DNA of 64,000 nt from Epichloe hybrida (GCA_019022495.1 JAFEKR010000002.1:992001-1056000); one strand, 5' to 3'. Counted from the stretch's first letter, positions 21,881-35,060 are shown. Made by a program: numbers and translations. Notes: generated by a model from the letters alone, not told the origin.

Positions 21881-22959
21881 CCCTCCTTTCTTTAGAATAA
21901 ACAAAATTAGGGCTTTAGCTAGGCTAACTAATCTTCTAATTCACCCTTTAAGCTACGCACTTGCAAGGTACTCTCTAAGAACCTCTAGCTCCCTTTTAGC
22001 TAAATTATATATAAGCCCCTAAGGTGGTGTTTTCCCTTCTTCTAATTTAATTACATAAGTATAACCTTCTAGTTTAAGAAGCTTACTTGCTAACTCTTTA
22101 GAAAAAACATCTATAAACTCCCTATATTTTTCTAGGATTATTAGTGTAGGGCGCTTAGTGCTCTTATCCTAATTTAACATAGCTTCTTTACTACTTATGT
22201 TTTCTAAAATTAGTATAACTATAATACCTTTGCTTTTTTATTATAAATAAGCGTACTTAAGGATTCACATAGCTGCTTCGCTATTTATTTATATATCTAT
22301 TACTACTAGGTCCTCTAATTAGCCTTCTCCTTTTCCTTTTTGATTTTTATTTTCTAGAACACTTAGCCTAATCTTTATTACTCCTAATAATAAAGTAACT
22401 ACTACTATTTTTTTCTCTTTATATACTTACTGCTTACTATAAGTAAAGGAGAGATATTCTGTTATTACTAGATATCTCTAGTATTTATGCTCCTAATATA
22501 TAATTACAGGTAAATACTCTTTAATCTAGTCTATACCTAGAATTATCCCTTTACTTATATTAGCAATAAAGTAGCTAACTTAGTAAACCTTTGTAAATCC
22601 TATACTATCTTTTATCTTAACTAATTTTTTTAGAATTCCTTAATATAAAATCACTTTTTTACTTACACTCTCTAATATCCTATCTAATTAGATTATATTC
22701 TCCTAATTCTTTTTTAATAATAATTTTAGATAAATTATTAAAGACTATACGCTTATATTAAATAGCGCTTATATAGCTAATTACTAGTTATCTTATTATA
22801 AAGATGCCTATATTCTTATTTTATTATCTATAGGGTATTCTATGGCAAGATTGTATTCCTAGGTCTATGCTAATTAAACTAGTATTATATTAGGAGACAT
22901 AGCTTTATTACTACTTTCCCTATGCTTCTTAGTTATATGTTTAGTACTTTTATAGGTAG

Positions 22960-23100
22960 AATAATCTAGTGCCTAATAAGTTAGTATAGCGTGCCTAGGC
23001 TTTCTATATTTATAGCACACTAGGGATAATCTTTTCCCTTAGTCTTTGCTCTATTACTACGCCTTATTTACAGGTAATGTAAAATAAGAGCGTTACCTCT
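22960..23100 (-). pseudogene. Gyp2 gag zinc knuckle
   Basis: On the minus strand at 22982-23018 a C-Y-K-Y-R-K-P-R-H-A-I-L block fits a C-x2-C-x4-H-x4-C nucleocapsid knuckle in which the second Cys became Tyr. Gag presumably extends to about 23900 on the right, but no reliable start codon was found. The region between this knuckle and 21900 should hold protease; no D-T/S-G motif was identified. Confidence 0.6.
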
Positions 23101-24133
23101 TTCTTTTAGAGTCCTAACCTTTTTTATTATTTTAGCCTAAACCTATTATAACCTCTGCTTTCTTACCCTAGCCTTATAGTTAGCTCTAGGTTATTAGGAT
23201 CTCTTAACTAATTATCTGCTTCCTTATAGTGTTATTTAAGCTATTTAAAAAGATTATAATTCTTAAATATATAAGGATTTCTTTAGGTAACTTAGCTTTT
23301 ACCTTATCCTAGGCTTATATAAAGGATTAAAATAATTAGCTATTCTTCTACCTAAGATTTAGTAATAACCTTATTACTTCTAAGCATCTTACACCTATAT
23401 CTATTATTCTAGTTTTTAACTATTCTAGGAAATTTACCTAGGTAATTAACAAATAATCTACATGCCTATTCATAGCTGCATAACGTATTCACTATTGCTT
23501 TACATTACTAGCTAGGTAGCTGCTTACATACACTACCCTAGTTATGTTATCCTTAAAGGTATAGTAGTCTAATTTAAATAGTATATCTAAGTTTACTAAG
23601 AAATTCTACAAGCTTTTATATATTTCCCCTTTATATATAGGTATTTTTATTTACATTTTAATAAGACTACCTTGCTATATAATTACTGCTATATTACTAT
23701 AAACTATAGGTAAAATTATAGCTAATATTTAAGGGGTAATTATAGGTCTAGATTAAGGGGTAATTATAGGTCTAGTTTAAAGTCTAGCTAATCCTAGATT
23801 TGCCTTAAGCTCTCTAATTTACGCCTCTATCTATAAGACCTCTTATCTCCTCTAAAGGTAATGTAGCTTAGATTATGTAACCTTATAGCATTGCTATAAC
23901 GCCCTTTTTTCTTTAGTTATATTATCTATACCTCCACCTAAATAGGGATTAAGTAGCGTTTATCACACCCTATTATCTATAGTTCTAGATTATAGGGGTT
24001 CTTTATCTTCCTAATTATCTATAGCTTTATTATTATAAGGTACTAGCGTGTTTCTTATAAATCTTTAGAGTATTAGCTATATAATAATTTAGCTAATGGT
24101 TTATATCCTTAAAAAGGTTAAGAGAGATTAATT

Positions 24134-24403
24134 TATTATAGCTTACACTAAAAGGTTAAGAACAAAGTAATAGCTAAGACTATTATAGTTACTACTAGAT
24201 AGATACTAGCTAGGGGCAGGTGTGTAAAGGTTTTAATCTCTAACCTAGCACTAATAATATGCATAGTCTTTAATAAATACCTTACTCCATAAGCACATGG
24301 CTATCTTATAGCTAGCTAGCCTCTTTATTATCCGCATGGCCTAAAGGTTCTCCGAAGACCCGCTTCGATAAACATCCTATCTTTGACCTCTGCGCTCCTA
24401 ACA
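24134..24403 (-). repeat. Gyp2 5' LTR (270 bp)
   Basis: Plus-strand start TATTATAGCTTACAC, end GCGCTCCTAACA. The final 60 bp keep CpG sites (CCGCATGG, CTCCGAAGACCCGCTTCG) that are TA-converted in the other LTR. It is followed at once by the second CCTCT target duplication. Confidence 0.85.
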
Positions 24404-25732
24404 CCTCTCTATAAAAGAATTACATATAAGCTAATTAAAAGCGTATAAAGTAATATAGGGTAAATAAGAACTTTTAGATAAAAACAGATAAAAGGGAAAG
24501 ATAGGAAAAGATAAAAGACCCCCTTTTTGAATTCCTAGCTATTGTTAAATATAGCTCCCTTTTTAGCGTTATTTTTAGTTCCCTATTAAAGGGATTTAGT
24601 TATTAGTTTTAGTAATTATTAAGCCCTAAGAGCCTAATAAAAGCCTAATAAAAAGGCCTAGATAACGGTTTTATTAGGCTATCTGCAGGCATTAACTTTA
24701 TATCTAGATATTTAATCTTAGCTAAACCCTCTAAAACCTATTACCTAATATAGTTAAACTTTAGCAAGGTATACTTTATATAGCTATATAAGGCAGCGTT
24801 ATAGGCAGTAGTTATAGCACCTTAATTATCGTAATATATCTAGATAGGGGGAGAAATAGGGGTTTTTAGCTCCTTAAATAAGCCCTAAAGCCACTGTAGC
24901 TCCTAGAAGGTCTTGTAAATAGCGTTAGCTTTAGCTTCTAATGTTAATAAAGCTATTATACTAGCTTTCTTTAATTTCTAGCTAATAGGTCTACTAGCTA
25001 GCTTAAATAGATAAGTATAGGTTAATTTAGAGGTCTTTTTATCACCTGTAAAATCACTATTACAATAACCTATTAGGCTTTTGCTAGCTATACCTTTAGG
25101 GTCTCCCCTATAGATTATAGTAAGGAATTTAGTCCCTAATAGGTACCTAAGCAGGTTTTTAGCTACTTTTAGGTGCTTTATATAGGGCCTAGCTAGTACT
25201 GTAAATAGCCACTAAAGTGTAAAGGCTATATCTAGCCTTGTAAGTAACATTAGGTATATTATAGTCCCTATAATGCACTAATGAAGCTTGATTTTGCTAG
25301 CTATTAAAAGCTTAGTAGTCTACATAGCTAATATGCCTAGCTAAAGAGGTATGCTAATAGGCTTACTATCTAGCATATTAAATTAATTTAAAGCCTCTAA
25401 GATATACTAAGATTAATAGATTTTTAGTATCCTATTAGGTTTATCTTGTATAATTTAAACCCCTAAGAAGAATTCGGCTAGCCCCCTATTTTCTATTAGA
25501 TAGACTTTATAAAGTTCCTTTTTAAGTCTTTGGATATAGGGTAAATCCGGTCTAATTAGAAGGCAGTTATTTACGTACGTGATAATAAAGGTTTTAGTGA
25601 AGGTATTATAAAATATAGCTAGGTTAGAAATTAGAGAGCTAAATCCTAGGGACTTTAGCACTGCTATTAGTGCTTGTTACCATTCCCTTGAGCTCTGTTT
25701 TAGGCCATATAAAGACTTCTGTAATAAAATTA
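24404..25732 (-). pseudogene. Cop1-a pol 3' part: reverse transcriptase and RNase H
   Basis: The resumed Cop1-a element. In element sense it carries the end of a copia-type reverse transcriptase (Y-V-N-N-C-L-L-I near 25560-25590, where copia has YVDD) and an RNase H block with D-S-D-F, G-D-K and T-S-K landmarks near 25050-25085. An uninterrupted 68-codon frame lies at 25455-25661. The element is cut at 25732 by Cop1-b; AATTA at 25728-25732 would be one target duplication. The 5' half of Cop1-a is not in the window. Confidence 0.8.
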
Positions 25733-26517
25733 TATTGAAATGTAGGGAGCTAGTTGCCGGCTGGCAACAGCTGTACAGGTGTAGCTCTACGGTCAGGGAC
25801 TAGTGGAACCACTACGTTGAATTTATTTAACGCAACGGAAGGTTTCGGCAGTTATTAACTAATAGAATTCAATCTAGATGACTTTTACAATATCTTATAT
25901 ACCAATAGAATTGATTTTAGTGACATTATACAGGCAATGCGGCTGTTAGATTAAGAGGCCTAGCTATCTAGCTAGATTAAAAAGATCTTCTTCCTCTTAT
26001 ATACCCACTAACTATATTAGTAGATCTAGACCGCTAAAGAGGTCTTACAGGCTACTTTTTATTTTCCGCAAAATTCATTTGTATGTAAAATCCAAAAAAT
26101 CGACTTACCACTATACACACTAGTAACCTATATGCACTAAATTTTAGTCTAAAAAATATTCCTATATAAAATAAAAGCCCTGTCTTCTAGCTTTAATTTG
26201 CTATATATAAGACTTTTATATAACCTCTAGTTAAAGAGAAAATCGCTGTTAAAGATAGCTATAGGGTAACCTACTTACGTCACCCTAGCTTACCTAATTA
26301 CTAGTGGCGCTGCGGTTATGGCTACGCTTGTAGCCACAACGTAATTAAATAATTCACAATTGATTTAGATTAGTTATTCACACGGTTAGTTATAGCTATT
26401 AATAGCTACCTTCGTGACTATTAATAGCTATAGTGTAGCCATTAGGCTTGCAATGTAAGCTAGTAATTGAAAGGTCCTTTAACTAAAAAGGGCTAAAAAT
26501 AGGTCTTATTTTTAACA
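25733..26517 (-). repeat. Cop1-b 3' LTR (785 bp)
   Basis: Ends as in the other Cop1 LTRs. It has two copies of the U3 unit around CTATTAATAGCTA, separated by CCTTCGTGA (26395-26445), compared with one in Cop1-a and three in Cop1-c. Confidence 0.9.
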
Positions 26518-28766
26518 CCCCCTTTACAAAAGAATTACGTATAAGCTAATTAAAAGCGTATAAAGTAATATAGGGTAAACAAGAACTTTTAGATAAAAAT
26601 AGATAAAAGGGAAAGATAGGAAAAGATAAAAGACCCCCTTTTTGAATTCCTAGCTATTATTAAATATAGCTCCCTTTTTAGCATTGTTTTTAGTTCCCTA
26701 TTAAAGGGATTTAGTTATTAGTTTTAGTGATTATTAAGCCCTAAGAGCCTAATAAAAGCCTGATAAAGAGGCCTAGATAACGGTTTTATTAAGCTATCTG
26801 TAGGCATTGACTTTATATCTAGATATTTGATCTTAGCTAAACCCTCTAAAACCTATTGCCTAATATAGTTAAACTTTAGCAAGGTATACTTTATATAGCT
26901 ATGTAAGGCAGGGTTATAGGCAGTGGTTATAGCACCTTAATTATCGTAATATATCTAGATAGGGGGAGAAATAGGGGTTTTTAGCTCCTTAAATAAGCCC
27001 TAAAGCCACTATACCTCCTAGAAGGTCTTGTAGATAGCGTTAGCTTTAGCTTCTAATATTAATAGAGCTATTATACTAGCTTTCTTTAATTTCTAGTTAA
27101 TAGGTCCGCTAGCTAGCTTAAATAGATAAGCGTAGGTTAATTTAGAGGTCTTTTTATCCCCTGCAAAATCACTATCGCAATAACCTATTAGGCTTTTACT
27201 AGCTATACCTTTAGAGTCTCCCCTATAGATTATAGCAAGGAATTTAGTCCCTAATAGGTACCTAAGCAGGTTTTTAGCTGCTTTTAGGTGCTCTATATAG
27301 GGCCTAGCTAGTGCTGTAGATAGCCACTGAAGTGTAAAGGCCATGTCTAGCCTTATAAGCAACATTAGGTACATTATAGTCCTTATAATACACTAATAGA
27401 GCTTAATTTCGCTAGCTATTAAAAGCTTAGTGGTCTACGTAGCTAACACGCCTAGCTGAAGAGGTATGCTAATAGGCTTACTATCTAGCATATTAAGTTG
27501 ATTTAAAGCCTCTGAGATATACTAAGATTAATGGATTTTTAGTATCCTATTAGGTCTATCTCGTATAATTTAAACCCCTAAGAAGAATTCGGCTAGCCCC
27601 CTATCTTCTATTAGATAGAGTTTATAAAGTTCCTTTTTAAGTCTTTAGATGTAGGGTAAATCCAGTCTAATTAGAAGGCAGTTATCTATGTACGTGATAA
27701 TAAAGGTTTTAGTAAAGGTATTATAGAATATAGCTAGGTTAGAAATTAGAGAGCTAAATCCTAGGGACTTTAGCACTGCTATTAGTGCTTGTTGCCATTC
27801 CCTTAAGCTCTGTTTTAGGCTATATAAAGACTTCTATAATAAAATTACTTAATCTTTAGAAGGTTTATAGCTAAAACTTTTACCTAATTTAGCTAATTTA
27901 GGATTTGCTTCAAGGAATTCAATAAATCCGTCCGGAATAACCATATAAATCTGTTATTATAGCTTACTATTAAGAAAAGCTCCTATAAAATCAACCTATT
28001 TGATTTCCTAGTTATTCTAAGCTACTAGGGCTAGTAAAATCCTCTAGCTAGGGGGAATGCTTATTGCTATAAAGGTCTCTAGATAATCTAGACCTTTAAT
28101 TTGCATAAATCCCTTAGCAACGAGTTAGGCCTTGTATTTTAAAGGATTATTTTCTTTATCCTTTTTAAGCTTATAAACAAGCCTATTCTTTAGTACTTTT
28201 TAGCCCTTAGGTACTTAGTCTTTCCCTATAAATTTAAAAGTACTAGCCTTTAGAAGCTATTTGTATTCCTTATACATAGCTTCTATCTATTTATCCCTTT
28301 TAGGGCTAGATATAGCTTGCTTCTAGGTCTTAGGTTTAGGGCTATTAGGGTTGTTTTCCTTTAGCTTCTCCTATACCTTAAAGCAGATTTCTTTTATAAA
28401 ATCTAGAGAAGAAGGGGAACTAATATTAACATCCATAGGGTCAATATTAGGGTTAAAGTCAGTAATTTTGTTAAAATCGAGGTCCGGAGTCGAAATCTGA
28501 TTTCCTGGTGAAGTTACGGGCGTGGCCTCCTTTAAGGCCTCTGGAATCAGTTCCTTAGGGGGTTGTACAAGCCCTATAGGGTGTTTTTCTTAACCTATAG
28601 GGGGACCTCCTATGTTGTCTATAGGGTAATCCTTTAAACCTTGATTTAGATCTTAATTTTCTAAATCATTTTCCCTCTCTAAAGGGTTATCCCCTATAGA
28701 AAGCCTAGGTAATCCTTCAGAGACAGGACTTATAGGCTCTATAATCTTAATAAAGCTAGTCTTTAT
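26518..28766 (-). pseudogene. Cop1-b pol 3' part: reverse transcriptase and RNase H
   Basis: The same domains as the Cop1-c 3' half. The reverse transcriptase catalytic block is near 27670-27700 and RNase H near 27150-27200, where C-D-S-D-F-A-G-D-K-K-T-S-K is well kept. A 93-codon open frame covers 27093-27374. A charged linker between integrase and reverse transcriptase at 28380-28740 keeps several CpG sites. The PPT (CCCCCTTT on the plus strand) lies at 26518-26526. Confidence 0.8.
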
Positions 28767-29584
28767 TATTGAAATGTAGGGAGCTAGTTGCCGGCTGGCA
28801 ACAGCTGTACAGGTGCAGCTCTACGGTCAGGGACTAGTAGAACCACCACGTTGAATTTATTTAACGTAACGCAACGGAAGGTTTCGGCAGTTATTAACTA
28901 ATAGGATTCAATCTAGATGACTTTTACGATATCTTATATACTAATAGAATTGATTTTAGTGACGTTATACGGGCAATGCGGCTGTTAGATTGAGAGGCCT
29001 AGCTATCTAGCTAGATTAAAAAGATCTTCTTCCTCTCATATACCCACTAACTATATTAGTGAATCCGGACTGCTAAAGAGGTCTTATAGGCCACTTTTTA
29101 TTTTCCGCAAAATTCATTTATATATAAAATCCAAAAAATCGACTCACCACTATACAAACTAGTAACCCGTCTACACTAAATTTTAGTCTAAAAAATATTC
29201 CTATATAAAATAAAAGCCCTGTCTTCTAGCTTTAATTTGCTATATGTAAGACTTTTGTATGACCTTTAGTTAAAGAGAAAATCGCTGTTAAAGATAGCTA
29301 TAGGGTAACCTACTTACGTCACCCTAGCTTACCTAATTACTAGTGGCGCTGCGGTTATGGCTGCGCTTGTAGCCATAACGCAATTAAATAATCCACAATT
29401 AATAATTAATTTAGATTAGTCATTCACATGGTTAGTTATAGCTATTAATAGCTATGACATAGCTATTAATAGCCACCTTCGCGACCATTAATAGCTACAG
29501 TGTAGCTATTAGGCTTACAATGTAAGCTAGTAATAGAAAGGTCCTTTAACTAGAAAGGGCTAAAAATAGGTCTTATTTTTAACA
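28767..29584 (-). repeat. Cop1-c 3' LTR (818 bp)
   Basis: Plus-strand ends TATTGAAATG and TTTTTAACA. It holds three U3 units around CTATTAATAGCYA (29440-29505). The polypurine tract of the element (CCCCCTCTATA on the plus strand) follows at 29585. Confidence 0.9.
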
Positions 29585-31700
29585 CCCCCTCTATAAAAGA
29601 ATTACGTATAAGCTAATTAAAAGCGTACAAAGTAATATAGGGTAAACAAGAACTTTTAGATAAAAATAGATAAAAGGGAAAAACAGGAAAAGATAAAAGA
29701 CCCCCTTTTGAATTCCTAGCTATTGTTAAATATAGCTCCCTTTTTAGCGTTGTTTTTAGTTCCCTATTAAAGGGATTTAGTTATTAGTTTTTAGTGATTA
29801 TTAAGCCCTAAGAGCCTAATAAAAGCCTAATAAAGAGGCCTAGATAACGGTTTCGTTAGGCTATCTGCAGGCATTGACTTCGTATCTAGATATTTAATCT
29901 TAGCTAAACCCTCTAAAACCTATTGCCTAATATAGTTAAACTTTAGCAAGGTATGCTTTGTATAGCTATATAAGGCAGGGTTATAGGCAGTGGTTATAGC
30001 GCCTTAATTATCACAATATATCTGGATAGGGGGAGAAATAGGGGTTTTTAGCTCCTTAAATAAGCCCTAAAGCCACTATAGCTCCCAGAAAGTCTCGCAG
30101 ATAGCGTTAGCTTTAGCTTCTAATGTTAATAGAGCTATTGTACTAGCTTTCTTTGATTTCTAGCTAATAGGTCCGTTAGCTAGCTTAAATAAATAAGCGT
30201 AGGTTGATTTAGAGGTCTTTTTATCCCCTGCAAAATCACTATCATAATAACCTATTAGGCTTTTGCTAGCTATACCTTTAGGGTCTCCCCTATAAATTAT
30301 AGTAAGGAATTTAGTCCTTAATAAGTACCTAAGCAGGTTTTTAGCTGCTTTTAGGTGCTCTATATAGGGCCTAGCTAGTGCTATAAATAGCCACTGAAGT
30401 ATAAAGGCCACGTCCGGCCTTATAAGTAACATTAGGTACATTATAGTCCTTATAATGCACTAATAGAGCTTGATTTCGCTAGCTATTAAAAGCTTAGTGG
30501 TCTACGTAGCTAAAATGCCTGGCTGAAGAGGTATGCTAATAGGCTTACTATCTAGCATATTAAATCAATTTAAAGCCTCTGAGATATACTAAGATTAATG
30601 AATTTTCAGGACCCTATTAGGTCTATCTTATACGATTTAAACCTCTAAGAAGAATTTAGCTAGCCCCCTATCTTCTATTGGATAGACTTTATGAAGTTCC
30701 TTTTTAAGTCTTAGGATATAACGTAAATCTAGTCTAATTAGAAGACAATTATTCACATATGTGATAATAAAGGTTTTGGTGAAGGAATTATAGAATATAG
30801 CTAGGTTAGAAATTAGAGGGCTAAATCCTAGGGACTTAAGCACTGTAATTAGTGCTTGTTGCCATTCCCTTGAGCTTTATTTTAGGCTATATAAAGATTT
30901 CTGTAATAAAATTACTTAATCTTTAGAAGGTTTATAGCTAAAACTTTTAGCTAATTTAGCTAATTTAGGATTTGCTTTAAGGAATTCAATAAATCCGTCT
31001 AGAATAACCATATAAATCTGTTATTATAGCTTACTATTAAGAAAAGCTCCTATAAAATTAACCTATTTGATTTCCTAGTTATTCTAAGCCGCTAGGGCTA
31101 GTAAAATCCTCCAGCTAGGGGGAATGCTTGTGGCTGCAAAGGTCTCTAGATAATCTAGACCTTTGATTTGCATAAATCCCTTAGTAACGAGTTAGGCCTT
31201 GTATTTTAAAGGATTATTTTCTTTATCCTTTTTAAGCTTATAAATAAGCCTATTCTTTAGTACTTTACAGCCCTTAGGTACTTAGTCTTTCCCTATAAAT
31301 TTAAAAGTACTAGCCTTTAGAAGCTATTTATATTCCTTATACATAGCTTCTATCTATTTATCCCTTTTAGGGCTAGATATAGCTTGCTTCTAGGTCTTAG
31401 GTTTAGGGCTATTAGGGTTGTTTTCCTTTAGCTTCTCCTATACCTTAAAGTAGATTTCTTTTATGAAATCTAGAGAAGAAGGGGAACTAATATTAATATC
31501 TATAGGGTTAATATTAGGGTCGAAGTTAGTAATTTTATTAAAATCGAGGTCTGGAGTCGAAATCTGATTTCCTAGGGAAGTTACAGGCGTGGCCTCCTCT
31601 GAGGCCTCTGGAATTAGTTCCTTAGGGGGTTGTATAGGCCCTATAGGGTGTTTTTCTTAACCTATAGGGGGATTTTGATTTCCTATGTTGTCTATAGGGT
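29585..31700 (-). pseudogene. Cop1-c reverse transcriptase and RNase H
   Basis: The copia-type reverse transcriptase copies the element RNA; RNase H removes the template. In element sense the catalytic block near 30745-30765 reads T-Y-V-N-N-C-L-L-I, with both Asp of YVDD changed to Asn, a signature of G-to-A mutation that alone would inactivate it. RNase H at about 30150-30290 keeps Y-D-S-D-F-A-G-D-K-K-T-S-K and a T-L-E-A-K-A-N-A-I-C-E block. Open stretches lie at 30160-30441 and 30637-30843. The region 31450-31700 is an acidic linker. Confidence 0.85.
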
Positions 31701-32760
31701 AATCCTTTAAACCTTAATTTAGATCTTAATCTTCTAAATTATTTTCCCCCTCTAAAAGGTTATCCCCTATAGAAAGCCTAGGTAATCCTTTAGAGACAGG
31801 ACCTATAGGCTTTATAATCTTAATAAAGCTAGTCTTTGTAACTAGCCTTTTAGAGGGGATGTACACTAGATAGGTGTTAGAACCTAGTGTAGCTAGTAAC
31901 CTTCTAGGGATAGTCCTAGCTGCTAACTTCTGGGCTTTAGGTTGTTTTTCTAGGGGGATTAGAATCTTATAGTAAGATCCTATGGCTTTAATACTGCTAA
32001 TATCAGTTATATAGGGCTAATTTAGCTCCCTAGCTAGCAGTTATTTAGGGCTTTTATCCTTAGTGGTATTAGCAGTTATATTAACTAGGTTAATAACTGC
32101 AGGTAATACAAAACACCATAGATATAAAGGTAATTTTGCCCACTGGATAGTAGCCCTTAATCGATCTAGAATAGTACGAATTAAACGCTCTGCTAATCCA
32201 TTTTGCTCATGAATATAGGGACTAGAAGTTGTAAATTTAATCCCTTTAGAATTTAACTAAGTTTAATAACTAGAATTGATTTCTTAGCCCCTATTAAAGT
32301 GAAGGTGCCTAGGATATTAACCTAGTTGATTTTTAAGCCCTCTGAAGAAGCCCTTAATAGCCCTATAAACAGTTAGGCCTTCCTTATTAGGTAATAAGAA
32401 CACCCACTTATATCTAGTTTTTTAATCAACTAGAAATAAGCAAATTAACTGTTTATTGTATAGTATAGGGCTAATTTTTAGCGTATCCCCCTCTATTTAA
32501 TCTAGAGCTCTAGGGGGGTTAGGGATAGCTAATTTCCTAGGTCTTCTAACTGCCTTAGATTGATCATAAGCTATATATTTAAAGTCTTTATCCTTGATTT
32601 TAGAAAAATTAGGGATTCCTTTAGTTATAAGGCTTGTTTTCTTTAGCAAAGGAAGCCCTAGGTGCCCTAATCATATATGCTATAGGCTAGCTAGTTCTAG
32701 TAACTTTTGATATTAAAGATCTTTAGGGCCTGAATTAGGGTCTAGATTTGGGTCTAGATT
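31701..32760 (-). pseudogene. Cop1-c integrase
   Basis: In element sense it begins with a gag-pre-integrase module (L-G-H-L-G-L-P near 32650-32690), then the core: G-D-T-L-K-I-S, L-F-L-V-D, and the conserved H-E-Q-N-G-L-A-E-R block near 32195-32216 with the last catalytic Glu intact, followed by R-T-I-L-D-R-L-R-A. Frame is continuous with gag and reverse transcriptase, with scattered TAA/TAG. This block is duplicated in the Cop1-b remnant at 41340-41410. Confidence 0.85.
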
Positions 32761-34779
32761 AGGGCCCTCTCCGTTAGTCCCCTGCTAGGCCCCTTAAGAA
32801 CCATAGGCCTCTTGGGGAGGTATTAGGGACCTTTTTCCTCTACTAAGGCCCTCTAACACCCCTAAATCTATATCTTTAGATTTATAAGGGACCTAGCCTA
32901 GGGCTATAGGCGTTGGAGAAGGGACTAAATCCCCTAAATCATCCCGTACGACTTCTTTAATATCATTATTATTTTCGTTAATTTCAGCGATTTCGTCCAA
33001 ATCAGAAGCCTAATCCGGCTTTTTAGAGGGAATTTGAACCTCTATAGGGTAGCTAATCGGATAGCTATGACCCCTAAAGCTGGCATAGGTAAAAGGTCGG
33101 ATATAATGAGATTTTTTACAGGGCTCTTTATGTAACGTTAGTGTAGATTGGTTTTTAACGTGAAAGAAAAAACCATGTTTTTCTATATCTAGGGTAGTAA
33201 TATAAGACCTATCTTTAAGATAAAGATAGTTTTTTATAAAGCAACCACTAGATATATAGTGAATAAGGCTACTAACTATATTAACATTAAGCTAAGGAAA
33301 ATATAGAGTATCCTTTAGCACTAAGGTCCTATATTTATTAGGTTTCTTTTAATATAAGACCTTAAAAACAGCACTACCGTGACCCTTAGGATAAATAGGG
33401 CCACCACTAGTTATAATAGGGTTGGATTCCCCCTTCTTAAAAGGGGTATAATCCCTAAAGACCTCCTTAGAATTAACTATATGTATGGTTAAACCTGTAT
33501 TATATAATAGGGCCTTTTTCATGTCTTTACTGTAATAATTAAAACCATTTAAGGTATTAATTTCTTGTTTTTTATTATCCAAATCACTAGAGCTAGAATT
33601 AGAGCTACTATTGCTAAAGCTCTTATAACTAGTCTTGTAATTACTAGGTTTCTTGTACGGATTAAGTGCTCCGTTAGAAAGGTTATAATTTCCTAGCATA
33701 AAAAAACCCTCTGTGAGTTATTTAGTATCCTTTTTATCTAATTTTTTACCCTTTTGCTTCTTTTTCTTCTTATTAGAATTAGAAGAGCCCTTATTTTCTT
33801 TAGAGCCTTCTTTCTTCTTCTTCTAACCTTTAGGGGCCTTTTCTTTATCTTTAGCGCCCTTTTCTAGGTCTTTAGCCCTATAATTCAGGGCTTTGGCTAC
33901 CGTAGATGACTTATCCCTCTGTTTAGCTAGAAGGTCTGCCATTAGGAATTCAAGATTTAGGGCTTCTAGGGGGACCCCTATAGCCCTATTTGTACGCATG
34001 CTAAATCGTTGCCTCTTAGCCTACTGAGGGAAAGTTGATTTTAGGGATTAAAGATATTAATTAACCTGATCTATAGGATTAATTAGGACTCCTAAAATCA
34101 ATAATCTAGCTAGTAGATTATTAAAGACTGCATTAAAGGCTTCTAAAGTCCCCTTAAATCCATGAAAATTCAGGTTATGAAATTCAGAATATAGGGACCC
34201 CCTCTGGATTTTAACGCTATGTGAATATTGCCTAATAAGTAACTTATAGGCTTCTTTAGGTGATTTTTGCTAAGTTATAGTGGCTTAGGGGCCTTCCGTA
34301 TAACTATCCCTTAGTAACATAAGGATAATAGCTTGGTTAGCGTCCCCTAGCACCCTAGAAATATCTGGATTATCTAGAAAATTAGGCATGCCTAAAGCTC
34401 TAAATTGGATAGCTAGGGCTTGTTTCCATTGATTGAAATTTTCAGCTCCTTTAAGCTTAGTAGTCTTAGGGAAGCTATAAACCCTCTTATTAAATTCCTT
34501 AATAATTGAATTATTAAAGGCAGCTTGTACAGAGCTAGATTCAGTTGCCTTATCTTGCTAAATAGGCTGTTAAACTTGCTGCTAACTAGCGGGCTTAGTA
34601 GCTTCCACACCCTCTATAGGTCTATCATTAATAGCTAAAGTTAAGGACTCTAGCTTCTGTATTACTAGATCGATAGCATTTTGTTGTTTAATAACCTGCT
34701 CTTTTAGCTAGTTATTTAGAACCTCTTGCGCACTAAGATTAGGGACTGGAGGTCCCTGACCTTGTTGATTGGTAGCTAT
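32761..34779 (-). pseudogene. Cop1-c gag and protease
   Basis: The start codon seems to be ATA at 34777-34779 (former ATG), followed by A-T-N-Q-Q-G. Gag carries N-F-N-Q-W-K-Q-A-L near 34430, typical of copia Gag, then a Lys-rich tail. The TAA at 33718-33720 is in frame with the next open stretch (33349-33699), so gag and pol were one frame. The protease active site D-T-G reads N-T-G (Y-N-T-G-L-T-I-H-I near 33485-33505). No zinc knuckle was seen. A Ser/Asp-rich linker precedes integrase. Confidence 0.8.
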
Positions 34780-34784
34780 CTTCT

Positions 34785-35060
34785 AATTTTATAGAAGGGA
34801 AGTCTTCTATTCGTACTAAAATTCCTTTTTATAGAAGGGAAAAGCTTCTATTCGCGCTGAATTTCCTTTTTATAGAAGGGAAAAGCTTCTATTCTCGCTG
34901 AACTTCCTTTTTATAGAAGGGAAAGCTTCTGTATTGCTTGTGCGCTTCCTGTTTTATAGAAGGGAAGTCTTTTGTAACTACAATGATTCCTTTTTTATAG
35001 AAGGGAATAGCTTCTATCTCGCGGGTCTTTCCTATTTTATAGAAGGGAAGTCTTCTGTAA
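34785..35060 (-). repeat. Seven ~41 bp hairpin repeats in the Cop1-c leader
   Basis: The plus-strand motif ATAGAAGGGA starts at 34791, 34831, 34872, 34913, 34956, 34997 and 35039, spaced 40-43 bp. Most units contain ATAGAAG, a short loop and CTTCTAT, so each leader RNA unit can fold into a 7 bp stem. Spacing is not a multiple of three and the array lies between the primer-binding site and gag, so it is an RNA or DNA element and not a protein repeat. The open frame at 34889-35077 is a read-through of it. Confidence 0.85.

Larger units (their letters stand above)
16520..24403 (-). mobile_element. Gyp2, full-length Ty3/gypsy chromovirus
   Basis: A 7.9 kb minus-strand element with two 270 bp LTRs (16520-16789 and 24134-24403) and target duplication CCTCT on both sides. 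The order in element sense is gag knuckle, reverse transcriptase, RNase H, integrase, chromodomain, then a 1.7 kb 3' region. A polypurine tract (CCCCCC at 16795-16800 on the plus strand) borders the 3' LTR. The primer-binding site was not recognised. Frames are broken by stops but domain order is complete. Confidence 0.85.
25733..28766 (-). mobile_element. Cop1-b, 3' half (continues at 41014)
   Basis: A second copy of the copia element: 3' LTR 25733-26517, then the 3' half of pol. It stops at 28766 where Cop1-c is inserted, and its sequence resumes at 41014: joining GCTAGTCTTTAT (28755-28766) to AACTAGCC (41019) restores the order seen uninterrupted in Cop1-c near 31834. Confidence 0.85.

Noticed and set aside
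34413..34610. 65-codon minus-strand frame
   Set aside because: It is out of frame with the Cop1-c gag that covers the same bases and has no domain signal.
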